The translations under genes and the position numbers were made by a program. Below are positions 30,353-39,515 of a DNA stretch of 64,000 bases, in pieces. The stretch is from Sulfurimonas sp. (GTDB lineage Bacteria; Campylobacterota; Campylobacteria; Campylobacterales; Sulfurimonadaceae). The stretch lies in the NCBI RefSeq assembly GCF_028694605.1, contig NZ_JAQVKP010000001.1:248001-312000 (forward strand), written 5' to 3'. The notes beneath the pieces were generated by a model. That model was not told the origin of the DNA. It saw only the letters and a program-made list of their open reading frames with translations, and did no database searches. Numbering within the stretch: the first letter of the stretch is position 1; every line of letters begins with the position of its first letter.

Positions 30353-31621
30353 ATGCTTAGATTTGCGTTTAGCCCGACTAGCGATATAAATATTGGTGAT
30401 TTAAGAGTTGCCATATTGAACTATATTGTCTCAAAGCAGAGAGGTGAAGGTTTAATCGTTCGCATAGAAGATATGGATAAAGAGAGAAATATAGAGCAAA
30501 AAGAGGAAGAGATGCTCGGTATTTTGGGACTTTTTGGTATTGAGTACTCTCATGTTGTTCACCAAAGCCAAAATTTTCGTTTTCATGCGGCGATGGCTCT
30601 GCAACTTTTGCATGAAGCCAAGGCGTTTAATTGCTTTTGTTCACCTCAGTGGCTTGAAAAAAAAAGAGAAGAGGCTAAAAACAACAACGAAGCATACAAA
30701 TATGATGATGCATGTGCTTCTTTGCCTGCAGAACTTGTCATCGACAATGAAAATCCATTTACCGTGAGAATAAAAAAGCCACAAGAACCCATAATAATAA
30801 AAGACTATATTAATGGTGAAATGATTTTGAAACCTCAAGATGTAGAGAGTTTCATCATCATGAGCGAGAATAAGAGACCGACTTACAGCTTTGCCTGCGG
30901 AATTGATGATATGTTAAGCGACATATCTTTAGTCATCTGTGATGAAGAGCACCTAAGTGATGCACCCAAAGAGGATTGGATTCGAACATTGCTTGGTTAT
31001 CAAAAGAAAATCGAATATGCCCATCTTCCTCTTATGCAAGATGGTACTTCAAGCGTAAAGTGGCTTCTTGAAGAGGGTTATCTCCCTTCTGCGATTGTAA
31101 ATTATTTAATATCAACAGTAAATAAGCCGCCAAAGGATATATTTACTATGCAAGAAGCCCTAGAGTGGTTTAGCTTGGAAAATATATCCAAATCCCCTGC
31201 CCGCTTTGATATCAATATGCTAAAGCAGCTTAATAGGGAGCATCTAATGATGCTTGATGCCAAAGAGCTCTCACGTTATGTCGGTTTTGCAGATGAAGAA
31301 ATAGGAAAGCTTGCAAAAGTCTATCTTGAAGAATCAAGCACAACCAAAGAGCTTAGAAGCAAGATAGGTGCTATTTTTGCGCTAAAAGATATTCCTGAAG
31401 AGCTAAGAGAGTCATCGGCGGTGATTGCCGATATCATCAAAAAGGCACCCTGCTTCGATAGATATGAAGAGTTTGAAAAACATGTCATGCAAGAGTCCGG
31501 CATAAAAGGTGAAAATCTTTTAAAATCCATAAGACTTCTTCTTACGGGCAGCGAACACGGTCCTGATATTGCCGCTATATATCAATGTGTCAAAAATTAT
31601 ATAGGTGAGATTGTCAAATGA
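30353..31621 (+). CDS. GluRS paralogue lacking catalytic signatures
   Basis: A 422-residue full-length homologue of the second GluRS (GltX2-type) of Campylobacterota. Fold markers are kept: RIEDMDKERN, RPTYSFACGIDD, YAHLPL, SSVKWLLEEGYLP and NYLISTVN. The chemistry is gone: HIGH is replaced by N13-I14-G15-D16; the usual RGEDH is C196-D-E-E-H200; and KMSKR is absent, because H224-L-P-L-M-Q-D-G231 runs straight into TSSVKW. The frame is intact, so it is not a plain pseudogene. Not expected to form Glu-AMP. AGGAA precedes the ATG, and the stop overlaps the next gene by 4 bases. Confidence 0.85.
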   Translation: MLRFAFSPTSDINIGDLRVAILNYIVSKQRGEGLIVRIEDMDKERNIEQKEEEMLGILGLFGIEYSHVVHQSQNFRFHAAMALQLLHEAKAFNCFCSPQWLEKKREEAKNNNEAYKYDDACASLPAELVIDNENPFTVRIKKPQEPIIIKDYINGEMILKPQDVESFIIMSENKRPTYSFACGIDDMLSDISLVICDEEHLSDAPKEDWIRTLLGYQKKIEYAHLPLMQDGTSSVKWLLEEGYLPSAIVNYLISTVNKPPKDIFTMQEALEWFSLENISKSPARFDINMLKQLNREHLMMLDAKELSRYVGFADEEIGKLAKVYLEESSTTKELRSKIGAIFALKDIPEELRESSAVIADIIKKAPCFDRYEEFEKHVMQESGIKGENLLKSIRLLLTGSEHGPDIAAIYQCVKNYIGEIVK

Positions 31622-31902
31622 GTATTTTAGTTGAAATTATCCAAGGGTTAGGTTCAATCGTTTTAGGAATTATCAATGTTTATATATGGGTAATTATAAT
31701 ATCTGCACTGCTTAGTTTTGTCAATCCAGACCCGTTCAATCCTATAGTTCAGTTTTTATACAGAATTACAAATCCCGCCTATATGTTTGTAAGGAGATTT
31801 GTCAGAACAAACTTTAACGGTTTGGATTTGGCGCCGCTAATCATAGTGATTGGCTTGCAGGTTATCTTGGTAGTACTAAGCGCTCTCTTAAGAGCACTCT
31901 GA
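31618..31902 (+). CDS. yggT: YggT-family membrane protein
   Basis: 94 residues with two hydrophobic helices (about 8-35 and 65-93) and the family stretch INPAYMFVRRFV-like ITNPAYMFVRRF, then LDLAPLIIVIGLQVI. The YggT family has been linked to osmotic tolerance and, as YlmG/CCB3, to membrane complex assembly. Role here unknown. ATGA overlap with the upstream GluRS-like gene. Confidence 0.85.
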   Translation: MSILVEIIQGLGSIVLGIINVYIWVIIISALLSFVNPDPFNPIVQFLYRITNPAYMFVRRFVRTNFNGLDLAPLIIVIGLQVILVVLSALLRAL

Positions 31903-31903
31903 T

Positions 31904-32392
31904 TTACTCTTTTTTATATTTTAGTATCGCAGCAGATAGTGATTTTTCATCACTAAGAGATAGATTTATTTTATCTGCTGTTTCAAATGCCACCAGATAG
32001 TAGGTATTCCAGTTATTTGTCGTATCGATAAGGTGCGAAAATTGGTTCTCTTTAGGCAATTTTTTTATCTTTACCGGTAATTTGGAGTTTAAAGTAAGTT
32101 TTAAACTGCTCTCTATACCATCTTCGACGCTATGTAGCTCTTTTGCCTCTTTAAGGTAGATAAATATGAAGAAATACTCATGCTCATTAAAGGTTTCCGG
32201 ATAAACTTCATTAAGATATATTGCTGAAAAAATTCCTCTTACATCCCCGTTTTGTGAGACTATTTTGCTGCTTTGAAGACTTGAAGCACTTAGTTCTTTT
32301 GTTTTATCCATATCAAATGCAAAAAAAGCGTTTTTTTGAGAACACCCGGTAAAAAACAATAAAAAAGTCAAAAATAAAATAATATTTTTCAT
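31904..32392 (-). CDS. hypothetical lipoprotein
   Basis: Not recognised. The start is set at ATG 32392, which has AGGGA about 5 bases upstream and leads directly into a lipoprotein signal (MKNIILFLTFLLFFTGC); a longer frame adds nine non-signal residues. About 162 residues, with the mature start Cys17 after LFFTG. The mature part is alpha/beta, with no known motif. Converges with yggT, one base apart. Confidence 0.65.
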   Translation of the reverse strand: MKNIILFLTFLLFFTGCSQKNAFFAFDMDKTKELSASSLQSSKIVSQNGDVRGIFSAIYLNEVYPETFNEHEYFFIFIYLKEAKELHSVEDGIESSLKLTLNSKLPVKIKKLPKENQFSHLIDTTNNWNTYYLVAFETADKINLSLSDEKSLSAAILKYKKE

Positions 32393-32405
32393 CTCAATCC
32401 CTATA

Positions 32406-32449
32406 ATACCAAACAACATCCAGCATGTATAGTTGGACGTGTTTGGTAT
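32406..32449. repeat. imperfect inverted repeat upstream of the lipoprotein gene
   Basis: ATACCAAAC (32406-32414) pairs with GTTTGGTAT (32441-32449). Inner arms CATCCA / TGGACG pair further with one bulge and one mismatch, leaving an ~11-base loop. It lies between the divergent lipoprotein and mobB genes. Its outer ends resemble the outer ends of the long palindrome at 39516-39574. Confidence 0.6.
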
Positions 32450-32500
32450 AAATAATGGGAGAATTATAGCTTATTAAACAACCTTTTAAAGACTATTTTG

Positions 32501-32506
32501 TATAAT
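32501..32506 (+). promoter_or_regulatory. -10 box for mobB operon
   Basis: Perfect TATAAT, 28 bases before the mobB start; first promoter of the mobB-fbp-metG run. Confidence 0.5.
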
Positions 32507-32533
32507 CGCTAAAATTTTAATAAAGTATGACCA

Positions 32534-33037
32534 TTGAAAAAAAGATTAGCAGTTGCATTTACAGGACCCTCAAATAGCGGTAAAACGACACTTATACTTA
32601 AAATTGCCAGAAAGCTTATCCATGACCATAAGAAAGAGGTTGCTATCATAAAGCATGACCCAAAAGACAAGGCTCGTTTTGATGTTGAAGGCAAAGACAG
32701 CTATAAGTTCTCAGATACGGGTGCAGAGGTTATCGTGACTTCTCCAAATCGCACAACATACTTCTCTCAAAAACATAAAGATTTAGATGAAATGATAAGG
32801 CTTTTTGACAAATTTGATATTTTGCTTGTAGAGGGGCTTAAAAATCTCCCCCTTCCCCGCATCAGTGTTTTTAGAGACTCTTTGGATACTGACTATTTTC
32901 CATACATGGATGCATTGGCAACGGATGGAAGCATAGATATGAGCAGGTACGATTTTCCAAAAAATGTTGCCGTTTTAAACCTAAACAATTGTGAAGATGT
33001 GATAGAGTGGATATTTAAAAATGCAAAGGAAGTGTAA
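32534..33037 (+). CDS. mobB: molybdopterin-guanine dinucleotide biosynthesis protein B
   Basis: P-loop GTPase that helps MobA attach GMP to molybdenum cofactor, needed for periplasmic nitrate reductase-type enzymes. 167 residues with Walker A GPSNSGKT (about 10-17) and the family pattern [23 protein letters not shown] start; the nearby ATG at 32527 is out of frame. fbp follows after 2 bases. Confidence 0.9.
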   Translation: MKKRLAVAFTGPSNSGKTTLILKIARKLIHDHKKEVAIIKHDPKDKARFDVEGKDSYKFSDTGAEVIVTSPNRTTYFSQKHKDLDEMIRLFDKFDILLVEGLKNLPLPRISVFRDSLDTDYFPYMDALATDGSIDMSRYDFPKNVAVLNLNNCEDVIEWIFKNAKEV

Positions 33038-33039
33038 AA

Positions 33040-33879
33040 ATGACTGATATATTTAGTGCTATACAAAGAAGCGCCATACGCATAAAAGATGCGATTGATA
33101 CGAAAGATATAGGGTATTCACAGCAGGAAAACAGCTCCGGTGAAACGCAGCTTCAGCTTGACATCAAGTGCGATATGATTATTGAAGAGGAGTTTTCAAA
33201 TGTCGCTTCCATCCACACCATAGCAAGTGAAGAGAAGGAGCATGCGGTAATGCTGCATGAAGAGGGCAAATACTTCATTGCTTACGATCCGCTTGATGGC
33301 TCATCGCTAATTGATGTAAACTTAAGTGTTGGTTCTATCTTCGGAATCTATGAAAACGCATTTGGCGCAAAAAATATGGTTGCTTCGTGCTATGTGGTTT
33401 TTGGTCCTCGTGTCGAGATGGTTTTTGCACACAATAAAGTAAAGCTTCATTTGCTTCAAGGCAAAGAGTTTGAGTTTGTCAAAGAGATTCGCTTAAATGA
33501 AAAAGGCAAACTCAATGCTCCCGGCGGAACACAGCAAAACTGGGGATCTTACCATAAAGAGATGGTAGATAGCTTCTTTGCAGAGGGGTATCGCCTGAGA
33601 TACTCCGGCGGAATGGTTCCGGATTTGCATCAGATTCTTCTTAAAGGCGGTGGACTTTTTAGTTACCCTGCTACATCGGATAAACCAAAAGGAAAGTTGC
33701 GTAAACTTTTTGAGGTTTTTCCTTTTGCCTTTATCTTTAAAAAAGCCGGTGGAGAGGCTATTGACGGGAGAGAAGATTTAATGGAGCTTGCGTATGCCAA
33801 TATTCATGACACTTCACCATGCTTTTTTGGCTCACGCTATGAGTTGCAAAGAGTAAAAGAAGTTTATGCAAACAACTGA
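33040..33879 (+). CDS. fbp: fructose-1,6-bisphosphatase class I
   Basis: Gluconeogenic hydrolysis of fructose-1,6-bisphosphate, the exit of fixed carbon from reductive TCA to sugars. 279 residues, shorter than the ~330 usual elsewhere but as in Campylobacterota. The metal-binding DPLDGSS loop is present (about residues 88-94), preceded by ASEEKE, and the C-terminal [14 protein letters not shown] supplies the last metal ligand Glu. GGAAG precedes the ATG. Confidence 0.95.
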   Translation: MTDIFSAIQRSAIRIKDAIDTKDIGYSQQENSSGETQLQLDIKCDMIIEEEFSNVASIHTIASEEKEHAVMLHEEGKYFIAYDPLDGSSLIDVNLSVGSIFGIYENAFGAKNMVASCYVVFGPRVEMVFAHNKVKLHLLQGKEFEFVKEIRLNEKGKLNAPGGTQQNWGSYHKEMVDSFFAEGYRLRYSGGMVPDLHQILLKGGGLFSYPATSDKPKGKLRKLFEVFPFAFIFKKAGGEAIDGREDLMELAYANIHDTSPCFFGSRYELQRVKEVYANN

Positions 33880-34072
33880 GCCGCAAATACTTGACAAGTT
33901 TGAACTCCATCTTGATGAGATGATAGAAAAACTTCAAAACTGTCAGAGAGAAAAAGAGGTGAAGAGTTGCAGTAGTTGCGAACTTTACTTTGAGTGCGAA
34001 CTAAGAAGTAGTTATGTCAAAGCGGTTTACAACAGTATGTCTAAAGGTGATACCGGTGGATTTGAATTTTAA
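33866..34072 (+). CDS. small cysteine-containing protein, 68 aa
   Basis: Not recognised. Overlaps the end of fbp by 14 bases and is 12 bases from metG, so it is part of this operon. The N-half is a helical coiled region ([18 protein letters not shown]); the middle holds [13 protein letters not shown], whose Cys pattern (plus C28) could bind metal. Its place between fbp and metG is the only clue. Confidence 0.65.
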   Translation: MQTTEPQILDKFELHLDEMIEKLQNCQREKEVKSCSSCELYFECELRSSYVKAVYNSMSKGDTGGFEF

Positions 34073-34084
34073 GGAAATAAAAAA

Positions 34085-36019
34085 ATGAGTAAATATATAA
34101 CGACCCCTATTTATTATGTTAACGGTGAAGCGCATATCGGGCATGCATATACAACTTTTATCGCCGACAGTGTGGCAAGATATGAGAAGCTAAGAGGTGA
34201 AGATACATACTTTTTAACTGGTACTGATGAACATGGGCAAAAAATAGAGGAGTCAGCACAGAAAAATGGCAAAGATACGCAAGCGTTCGCAGATGAGATA
34301 AGTGCAACTTTTAAAAATCTTTGGGATGAGTTTGGCATAAGCTACGATAAATTTATTCGCACAACAGATGATGCACACAAAAAAGGCGTGCAAAGAGCTT
34401 TTGAAGTTATGTACGCAAAGGGTGATATTTATAAAGATTTTTATGAGGGTCACTACTGTGTAAGCTGCGAGACTTTTTTTACCGAAACTCAGCTGGTTGA
34501 TGGCGAATTTTGTCCTGATTGCGGTAGAAGTACAAATGTCATCAAAGAAGAGAGCTACTTTTTTAGACTCTCAAAGTACGAAGATGCGCTTTTGAAACAT
34601 TATGAGGCAAATCCTGATTTTATTATGCCCCGTTCCCGTGCAAATGAGGTTATCAACTTCGTAAAAGGCGGTTTGCGTGACCTTTCGGTTACAAGAACAT
34701 CTTTTACATGGGGTGTAAAGATGCCCGAATCTATCAAAGACGATAAGCATGTAATGTATGTTTGGCTTGATGCGCTTCTCAACTATGTAACGGCATTGGG
34801 TTATGGAACTACAGAGGCAAATATGCGCTATTGGCCGGCTTCGGTGCAGCTTGTAGGAAAAGATATACTTCGTTTTCATGCTATCTACTGGCCTGCTTTT
34901 TTGATGAGTCTTGACCTTCCTCTTCCTAAGCATATCGGCGCTCACGGCTGGTGGACAAGAGATGGAGAGAAGATGAGCAAATCAAAAGGTAATGTTATCT
35001 CTCCAAAACAGGTTTCAGATGCCTACGGTGTTGAAAATTTGAGATATTTTATGCTTAGAGAAGTTCCTTTCGGGCAAGACGGCGATTTTTCCCAAAGAGC
35101 TTTTATAGATAGAATAAATTCAGAGCTTAGCAATGATTTGGGAAATCTTCTTAACCGCATCATCGGCATGAGCGGCAAATACTCAGATTTTGAGATAGAC
35201 AGTGTGGATGTGTTGAAGTATCATAAAAAAGAGATTGATGCGATGAATGTTGTTCTTGATTCGCTTGATGCTTATATGCAAAATTTGCAAACGCATAGAT
35301 ATCTTGAAGAGCTATGGAGACTTTTTTCTATCGGAAACAAAGCTATAGAAGAGCATGCTCCATGGGTTAAAATGAAAGAAGATAAAAAAGATGAGGCTTT
35401 GGCTACCGTGGCACTTGTAGCAAATATACTGGCAAAAGCTTCTATTATGCTTCATCCTATTATGCCAAAGACGACAAATATTATCGCCGATACGCTTAAT
35501 TTTAAAATAGATAATGCAAGCTACAAAGAGCTTGTTGTTAATAAAAACTTATTAAAACTATTTAATATCAAACAGACCCCTCCTCTTTTTCCTCGCATTG
35601 AAGAGCCTTTGATGCCTGAAGCTCCGCTTGCGCATCCAGATGCTCATAAAGAGGCTCCAAAAGCAGTTGCCCAGTGTGCAAAAGAGCAAGATAATCTTAT
35701 AGAGATCGGTCAGTTTTTTCAAACCTCACTTAAAGTGGGTATCGTAGTGGAAGCTGAAATTGTCCCAAAAAGCAGCAAACTTTTAAAGCTCAAAGTAGAT
35801 TTAGGTGAAGAGAATCCAAGACAGGTTGTAGCGGGGATAAGAGAGTTTTATACTCCTGAATCTCTGATAAACACCCATGTTTGCGTTGTTGCGAACCTAA
35901 AACCTGCAAAACTTATGGGTATGTTATCGGAGGGAATGCTTCTTGCTGCAAAGGATGAAGAGGGTTTGTGTTTAATCAGACCCGAGAGACCTAAAAAAGC
36001 AGGCACGCCTATTGGATGA
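34085..36019 (+). CDS. metG: methionine-tRNA ligase with C-terminal tRNA-binding domain
   Basis: Class I enzyme charging tRNA-Met. 644 residues: HIGH at H17-I-G-H20, a zinc knuckle CVSCETFF..CPDCGR, KMSKS at K296-M-S-K-S300, an anticodon-binding helical domain and a C-terminal OB-fold (Arc1p/EMAP-like) from about residue 540. AGGAAA precedes the ATG. The stop overlaps the next gene (ATGA). Confidence 0.97.
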   Translation: MSKYITTPIYYVNGEAHIGHAYTTFIADSVARYEKLRGEDTYFLTGTDEHGQKIEESAQKNGKDTQAFADEISATFKNLWDEFGISYDKFIRTTDDAHKKGVQRAFEVMYAKGDIYKDFYEGHYCVSCETFFTETQLVDGEFCPDCGRSTNVIKEESYFFRLSKYEDALLKHYEANPDFIMPRSRANEVINFVKGGLRDLSVTRTSFTWGVKMPESIKDDKHVMYVWLDALLNYVTALGYGTTEANMRYWPASVQLVGKDILRFHAIYWPAFLMSLDLPLPKHIGAHGWWTRDGEKMSKSKGNVISPKQVSDAYGVENLRYFMLREVPFGQDGDFSQRAFIDRINSELSNDLGNLLNRIIGMSGKYSDFEIDSVDVLKYHKKEIDAMNVVLDSLDAYMQNLQTHRYLEELWRLFSIGNKAIEEHAPWVKMKEDKKDEALATVALVANILAKASIMLHPIMPKTTNIIADTLNFKIDNASYKELVVNKNLLKLFNIKQTPPLFPRIEEPLMPEAPLAHPDAHKEAPKAVAQCAKEQDNLIEIGQFFQTSLKVGIVVEAEIVPKSSKLLKLKVDLGEENPRQVVAGIREFYTPESLINTHVCVVANLKPAKLMGMLSEGMLLAAKDEEGLCLIRPERPKKAGTPIG

Positions 36020-37011
36020 GACTTGAAAATTTTTTAGCGCTTACGCAAGCATCTCTTATCAATGAACCGTGTGTGCACAGTTTTGAAAATATTGTTTTTG
36101 AAGCGCACAAGGTAAAAAGAGGAGATCTTTTTTTTGCATACACTCAAGAAGATATTGGAGCGGCGGTTGCAAACGGTGCGTATGGAGTTGTTTTTGACAA
36201 ACCAACACAAATAAGTGACAATGAAATTGCTTGGATAAAAGCAAACAGTCTTGATGAGGCACTCAAAAAGCTGATTCGTTTTAAAAGTATCAAAAAAGAG
36301 ATTGTAGCGTATGAGTGCAATGAGATTATTTTTAAACTCTCCCTGCAAGTTATTACCCTTTCAAATTTTTTTCCTATTTTTGGAGATTTAAAGTCGATTT
36401 TTAAAACTATTTTAGAGATGCAGGATGGAACAATTATCCTTTTTTGCCCTGCTCTTGTGAATAAGGATATATTTGCAGTTGTTAAAAAAATGCCGCATCC
36501 GCCCTATTTTCCAATCGAAATCATGGAACAGACACTTTTTGAAACATCTTTTATTTATGATAATGTTTTTTATGAAAGGCAGCTTATTTCTCCTTTTTTT
36601 ATTCCTTATCTTGAAGAACTTCTACATCTCTATAAAACGCTAAATATAGAGTATAAACTTAGAAAGTTTACTCCGATTGATCATTTTGAACCTGTTTTTA
36701 TCAATAAAAAATTTGAGATTAAGAATTTTGGTACAAGTGACAAAGTTCTTATATTTGAGCCAAATAGCGAACTTGTTGATGAACAGATTTTGTTTTTAGA
36801 GTACCATGCTTCGTGGGCAAATACTATTTTTATTCTACCAAAGCATATTAAAGTAGAGAGTAGGGAAAATTTTTTTAATTATAAAAATGAAAAAGAGATT
36901 GTTGCTATTTTAAGAGAGAATAGATTTAACTTTGCTCTTGTTGTCGGTGTTGATAAATCGATTTTAAGCAAACCTCTATCGAGCCAAAGACAGCTAACGA
37001 TGGATTTTTAG
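36016..37011 (+). CDS. Mur-ligase-like protein without the ATP-binding motif
   Basis: 331 residues. The first ~95 resemble the N-terminal UDP-binding domain of MurE/MurF (VKRGDLFFAYTQEDIGAAVA, NGAYGVVFDKP, then a TLDEALKKL-like helix). No GTNGKT-type P-loop or later ligase motif follows. The remainder is hydrophobic and aromatic-rich and not recognised. It should not work as an amino-acid ligase; a regulatory or binding role in peptidoglycan synthesis is a guess. Translationally coupled to metG by 4-base overlap. Confidence 0.6.
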   Translation: MRLENFLALTQASLINEPCVHSFENIVFEAHKVKRGDLFFAYTQEDIGAAVANGAYGVVFDKPTQISDNEIAWIKANSLDEALKKLIRFKSIKKEIVAYECNEIIFKLSLQVITLSNFFPIFGDLKSIFKTILEMQDGTIILFCPALVNKDIFAVVKKMPHPPYFPIEIMEQTLFETSFIYDNVFYERQLISPFFIPYLEELLHLYKTLNIEYKLRKFTPIDHFEPVFINKKFEIKNFGTSDKVLIFEPNSELVDEQILFLEYHASWANTIFILPKHIKVESRENFFNYKNEKEIVAILRENRFNFALVVGVDKSILSKPLSSQRQLTMDF

Positions 37012-37023
37012 GATGGTATATAG

Positions 37024-38157
37024 ATGAACAGAAGAGATTTTTTGGTAGCAACAACAACTTCGTCTGCGGTTTTAGCACTGGGCGGATGCAATGAGAGTAA
37101 CAGAAAAGCGATTGACTACTCAAAACATCCACAACCTAAAGAGAGCGGCGAAAAGCATGTAAATATAAATAAAAACAAAAAGAGCGTCGTAAAACTTGCA
37201 ACAAGCTGGCCTGGGAGTTTTCCTATTATGGGTACGGGAGTAGAGAAGTTTGCACAGAGGGTTAAAGATATAAGCGGCGGCTCTTTGGAGATAAAAATCT
37301 ATCCAAAAAATACACTTGTGCCGGATTTGGCGGTTTTTGATGCATGTTCTAGCGGTCAAATAGATGCGTTCCACTCCGGACCTTACTACTGGAAAGGAAA
37401 AAACAGCGCATTTTCACTATATAGCGGTATCCCTTTTGGTTTTAGTGCAGAGGAGATAAACTCATGGATGCTATTTGGCGGTGGACTTGAACTCTGGAGA
37501 GAACACTATGCGAAGTACAACCTTCACCCATTTATGGGCGGCAACACAAACATCCAGATGGGCGGATGGTTTAGAAAAGAGATACAATCCCTCTTGGATA
37601 TGAACGGACTTAAGATGCGCATTCCCGGACTTGGCGGGGAAGTTTTTTCCAAAATGGGGGTTAACTCCGTACTGCTGCCTGCCGGAGAGATTTACACTTC
37701 CTTGGAACGCGGCGTTATCGATGCGACAGAGTGGGTCGGTCCTGCTCTTGACATTAAGATGGGGTTTTATAAAGTTGCACCTTTTTACTACTCAGGATGG
37801 CATGAACCTGGTTCCATCCTTGAAGTTACATTTAACAAACAGTTTTGGAACAAGCTCTCTTACGAGCATCAAGGCATGATAGAAGTAGCCGCAAACGAGA
37901 TGAACTCTAACATGACTTATGAGTTTCACTATGAAAATATCCATGCTCTTAAAAAACTCAAAGAACTCAATATCGAGATTCGGCAGTTTCCGCAGGATGT
38001 TGTGGAGGCAGGGAAAAAAGCACTCAAAGACGTGATTGATGAGCTTAATCAAAAAAACGGTGACTTTGAAACCGTATATAAGTCCATACAAAATCACCTT
38101 GCTTTATCAAAAGAGTGGAGTGATGCAAGTTTGAGATATTTTTTAAATGCAAGATAA
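37024..38157 (+). CDS. TRAP-type substrate-binding lipoprotein (DctP family)
   Basis: 377 residues. MNRRDFLVAT is a twin-arginine export motif and LALGGC is a lipobox (Cys22), so it looks like a Tat-exported lipoprotein. The mature part is DctP/TakP-like: VKLATSWPGSFPIMGTGVEKF, then GGSLEIKIYP, and the selectivity-type segment GLKMRIPGLGGEV with GVIDATEWVGP. Members of this TakP-like subgroup bind 2-oxo acids or related carboxylates. No DctQ/DctM membrane genes are near. Substrate unknown. Confidence 0.88.
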   Translation: MNRRDFLVATTTSSAVLALGGCNESNRKAIDYSKHPQPKESGEKHVNINKNKKSVVKLATSWPGSFPIMGTGVEKFAQRVKDISGGSLEIKIYPKNTLVPDLAVFDACSSGQIDAFHSGPYYWKGKNSAFSLYSGIPFGFSAEEINSWMLFGGGLELWREHYAKYNLHPFMGGNTNIQMGGWFRKEIQSLLDMNGLKMRIPGLGGEVFSKMGVNSVLLPAGEIYTSLERGVIDATEWVGPALDIKMGFYKVAPFYYSGWHEPGSILEVTFNKQFWNKLSYEHQGMIEVAANEMNSNMTYEFHYENIHALKKLKELNIEIRQFPQDVVEAGKKALKDVIDELNQKNGDFETVYKSIQNHLALSKEWSDASLRYFLNAR

Positions 38158-38829
38158 TCATACAAATCGGTAGGTATGAAGTCTTTTTAATTTTTGAGTG
38201 AGTGTTTTTGCTTCTGGGATATAGCTACTAACAAGTGCGTGAAACTCTTTGGAGTGATTCATGTGTTTGAGATGAGCAAGTTCATGCACGACGATAAAAT
38301 CTATAAGTTTTTTATCCAGTTTTATAAGTTCCGTATTAAAGACAATCACACCTTTAGAATTACAGCTTCCCCATCTGCTGCGCATTTTTTTAAACTTCAA
38401 ATCACTGTATCGAAGTTGCATCACTTGAGCAAAATATATAGCTCTTTGTGTGATGTAGGAGAATGCATAATTTTTATAAAATCTCTCATAGCACAGCTCA
38501 ACACCATGTTTGTTTGAAATTTTTACTTTTTGCAAAGATTCTCTTAATTCTTTTGCTTCATCAATATCTATGCTGAAAATTTCTCCGAAAAGCAAAATCT
38601 CATCCTCTAAAATCACATGAAGTGTTTGCACGGAAGATACTTTTTGAAGCTGTTTTCTTATCCAAGATTCTCTTTGCAAAAGAAGCTTTTGGATAAAATT
38701 ATCAGATACTTTTGGCGTTTTAAGAACTATTTCACCGTTTTTTTTAACACTTATATAACTGTTTTTAAGCTCAGGCTTTAGTAAATGCAAGATTTGCAAA
38801 TCATGAAATATGATTTTATTGATACTCAA
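38158..38829 (-). CDS. YgjP-like metallopeptidase-domain protein
   Basis: 223 residues of the DUF45/YgjP family (zincin fold, WSS1/M48-like). The zinc motif is [18 protein letters not shown], with HELAH plus a third His downstream; the [21 protein letters not shown] stretch before it is diagnostic. Physiological substrate unknown. Converges base to base with the TRAP gene and overlaps queC by 14 bases. Confidence 0.88.
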   Translation of the reverse strand: MSINKIIFHDLQILHLLKPELKNSYISVKKNGEIVLKTPKVSDNFIQKLLLQRESWIRKQLQKVSSVQTLHVILEDEILLFGEIFSIDIDEAKELRESLQKVKISNKHGVELCYERFYKNYAFSYITQRAIYFAQVMQLRYSDLKFKKMRSRWGSCNSKGVIVFNTELIKLDKKLIDFIVVHELAHLKHMNHSKEFHALVSSYIPEAKTLTQKLKRLHTYRFV

Positions 38830-39490
38830 TAGGGTCTTTTACTCCTGCAAGCTTAAAGCCGTTTAGACGCAGACGACAGCTGTCACAAACGCCGCACGCC
38901 ATCTCTTCATCCTTGTAGCAACTCCATGTATTTTCAAGCGGAACATTAAGCCCAAGTGCATGCTGTACAATTTGTGATTTTTTTAGGTGTACAAGAGGCA
39001 TATAGATTTGAATTTTTGTCTCTTCTTTTGTACCAAGGTTGATGCTCTGCTCTATACTTTTGATAAAAGACTCTCGACAATCAGGATAACCACTGCTGTC
39101 CTCTTCCACTACCCCGATAGCAATAATCTCTGCACCCTCTTTTTCCGCCAAAGCTCCGGCGATACTTAAAAAGATACCGTTTCTAAAAGGGACATAGGTT
39201 ACGGGTACACCCTTTTGTACCCCTCCGGTAGGAACTTCTATGCTCTTGTCTGTAAGTGCGGAAGCACCTATTTGCGCAAAAAAATCCAAATCCAACACAT
39301 ATCGGTTTGAGGCACCGATGCTGTCGCAGATTTTATGAAAACAGGAGAGCTCTTTTTCTTGAGTTCTCTGTCCATAGTTAAAGTGCAGCGCTATAATCTC
39401 ATACCCCATTTTTTTGACCATATAGGCACCAAGCGTAGAATCCATACCGCCACTCATAATACATATTGCTTTTTTATTTTTTAAATTCAT
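38816..39490 (-). CDS. queC: 7-cyano-7-deazaguanine synthase
   Basis: ATP-dependent conversion of carboxy-deazaguanine to preQ0 in queuosine biosynthesis. 224 residues; PP-loop [12 protein letters not shown] near residue 13-24 and the zinc cysteines [18 protein letters not shown] near the C-terminus. Leader on the minus strand contains AAGGT-like weak ribosome site; the large palindrome lies 26 bases upstream of its ATG. Confidence 0.95.
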   Translation of the reverse strand: MNLKNKKAICIMSGGMDSTLGAYMVKKMGYEIIALHFNYGQRTQEKELSCFHKICDSIGASNRYVLDLDFFAQIGASALTDKSIEVPTGGVQKGVPVTYVPFRNGIFLSIAGALAEKEGAEIIAIGVVEEDSSGYPDCRESFIKSIEQSINLGTKEETKIQIYMPLVHLKKSQIVQHALGLNVPLENTWSCYKDEEMACGVCDSCRLRLNGFKLAGVKDPIEYQ

Positions 39491-39515
39491 AAGGTAATTC
39501 TAACATATTCAAATG

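Noticed and set aside
30353-31621. Calling the GluRS-like gene a pseudogene
   Set aside because: No stop or frameshift in 422 codons, good ribosome site and coupled neighbour; only active-site motifs are lost.
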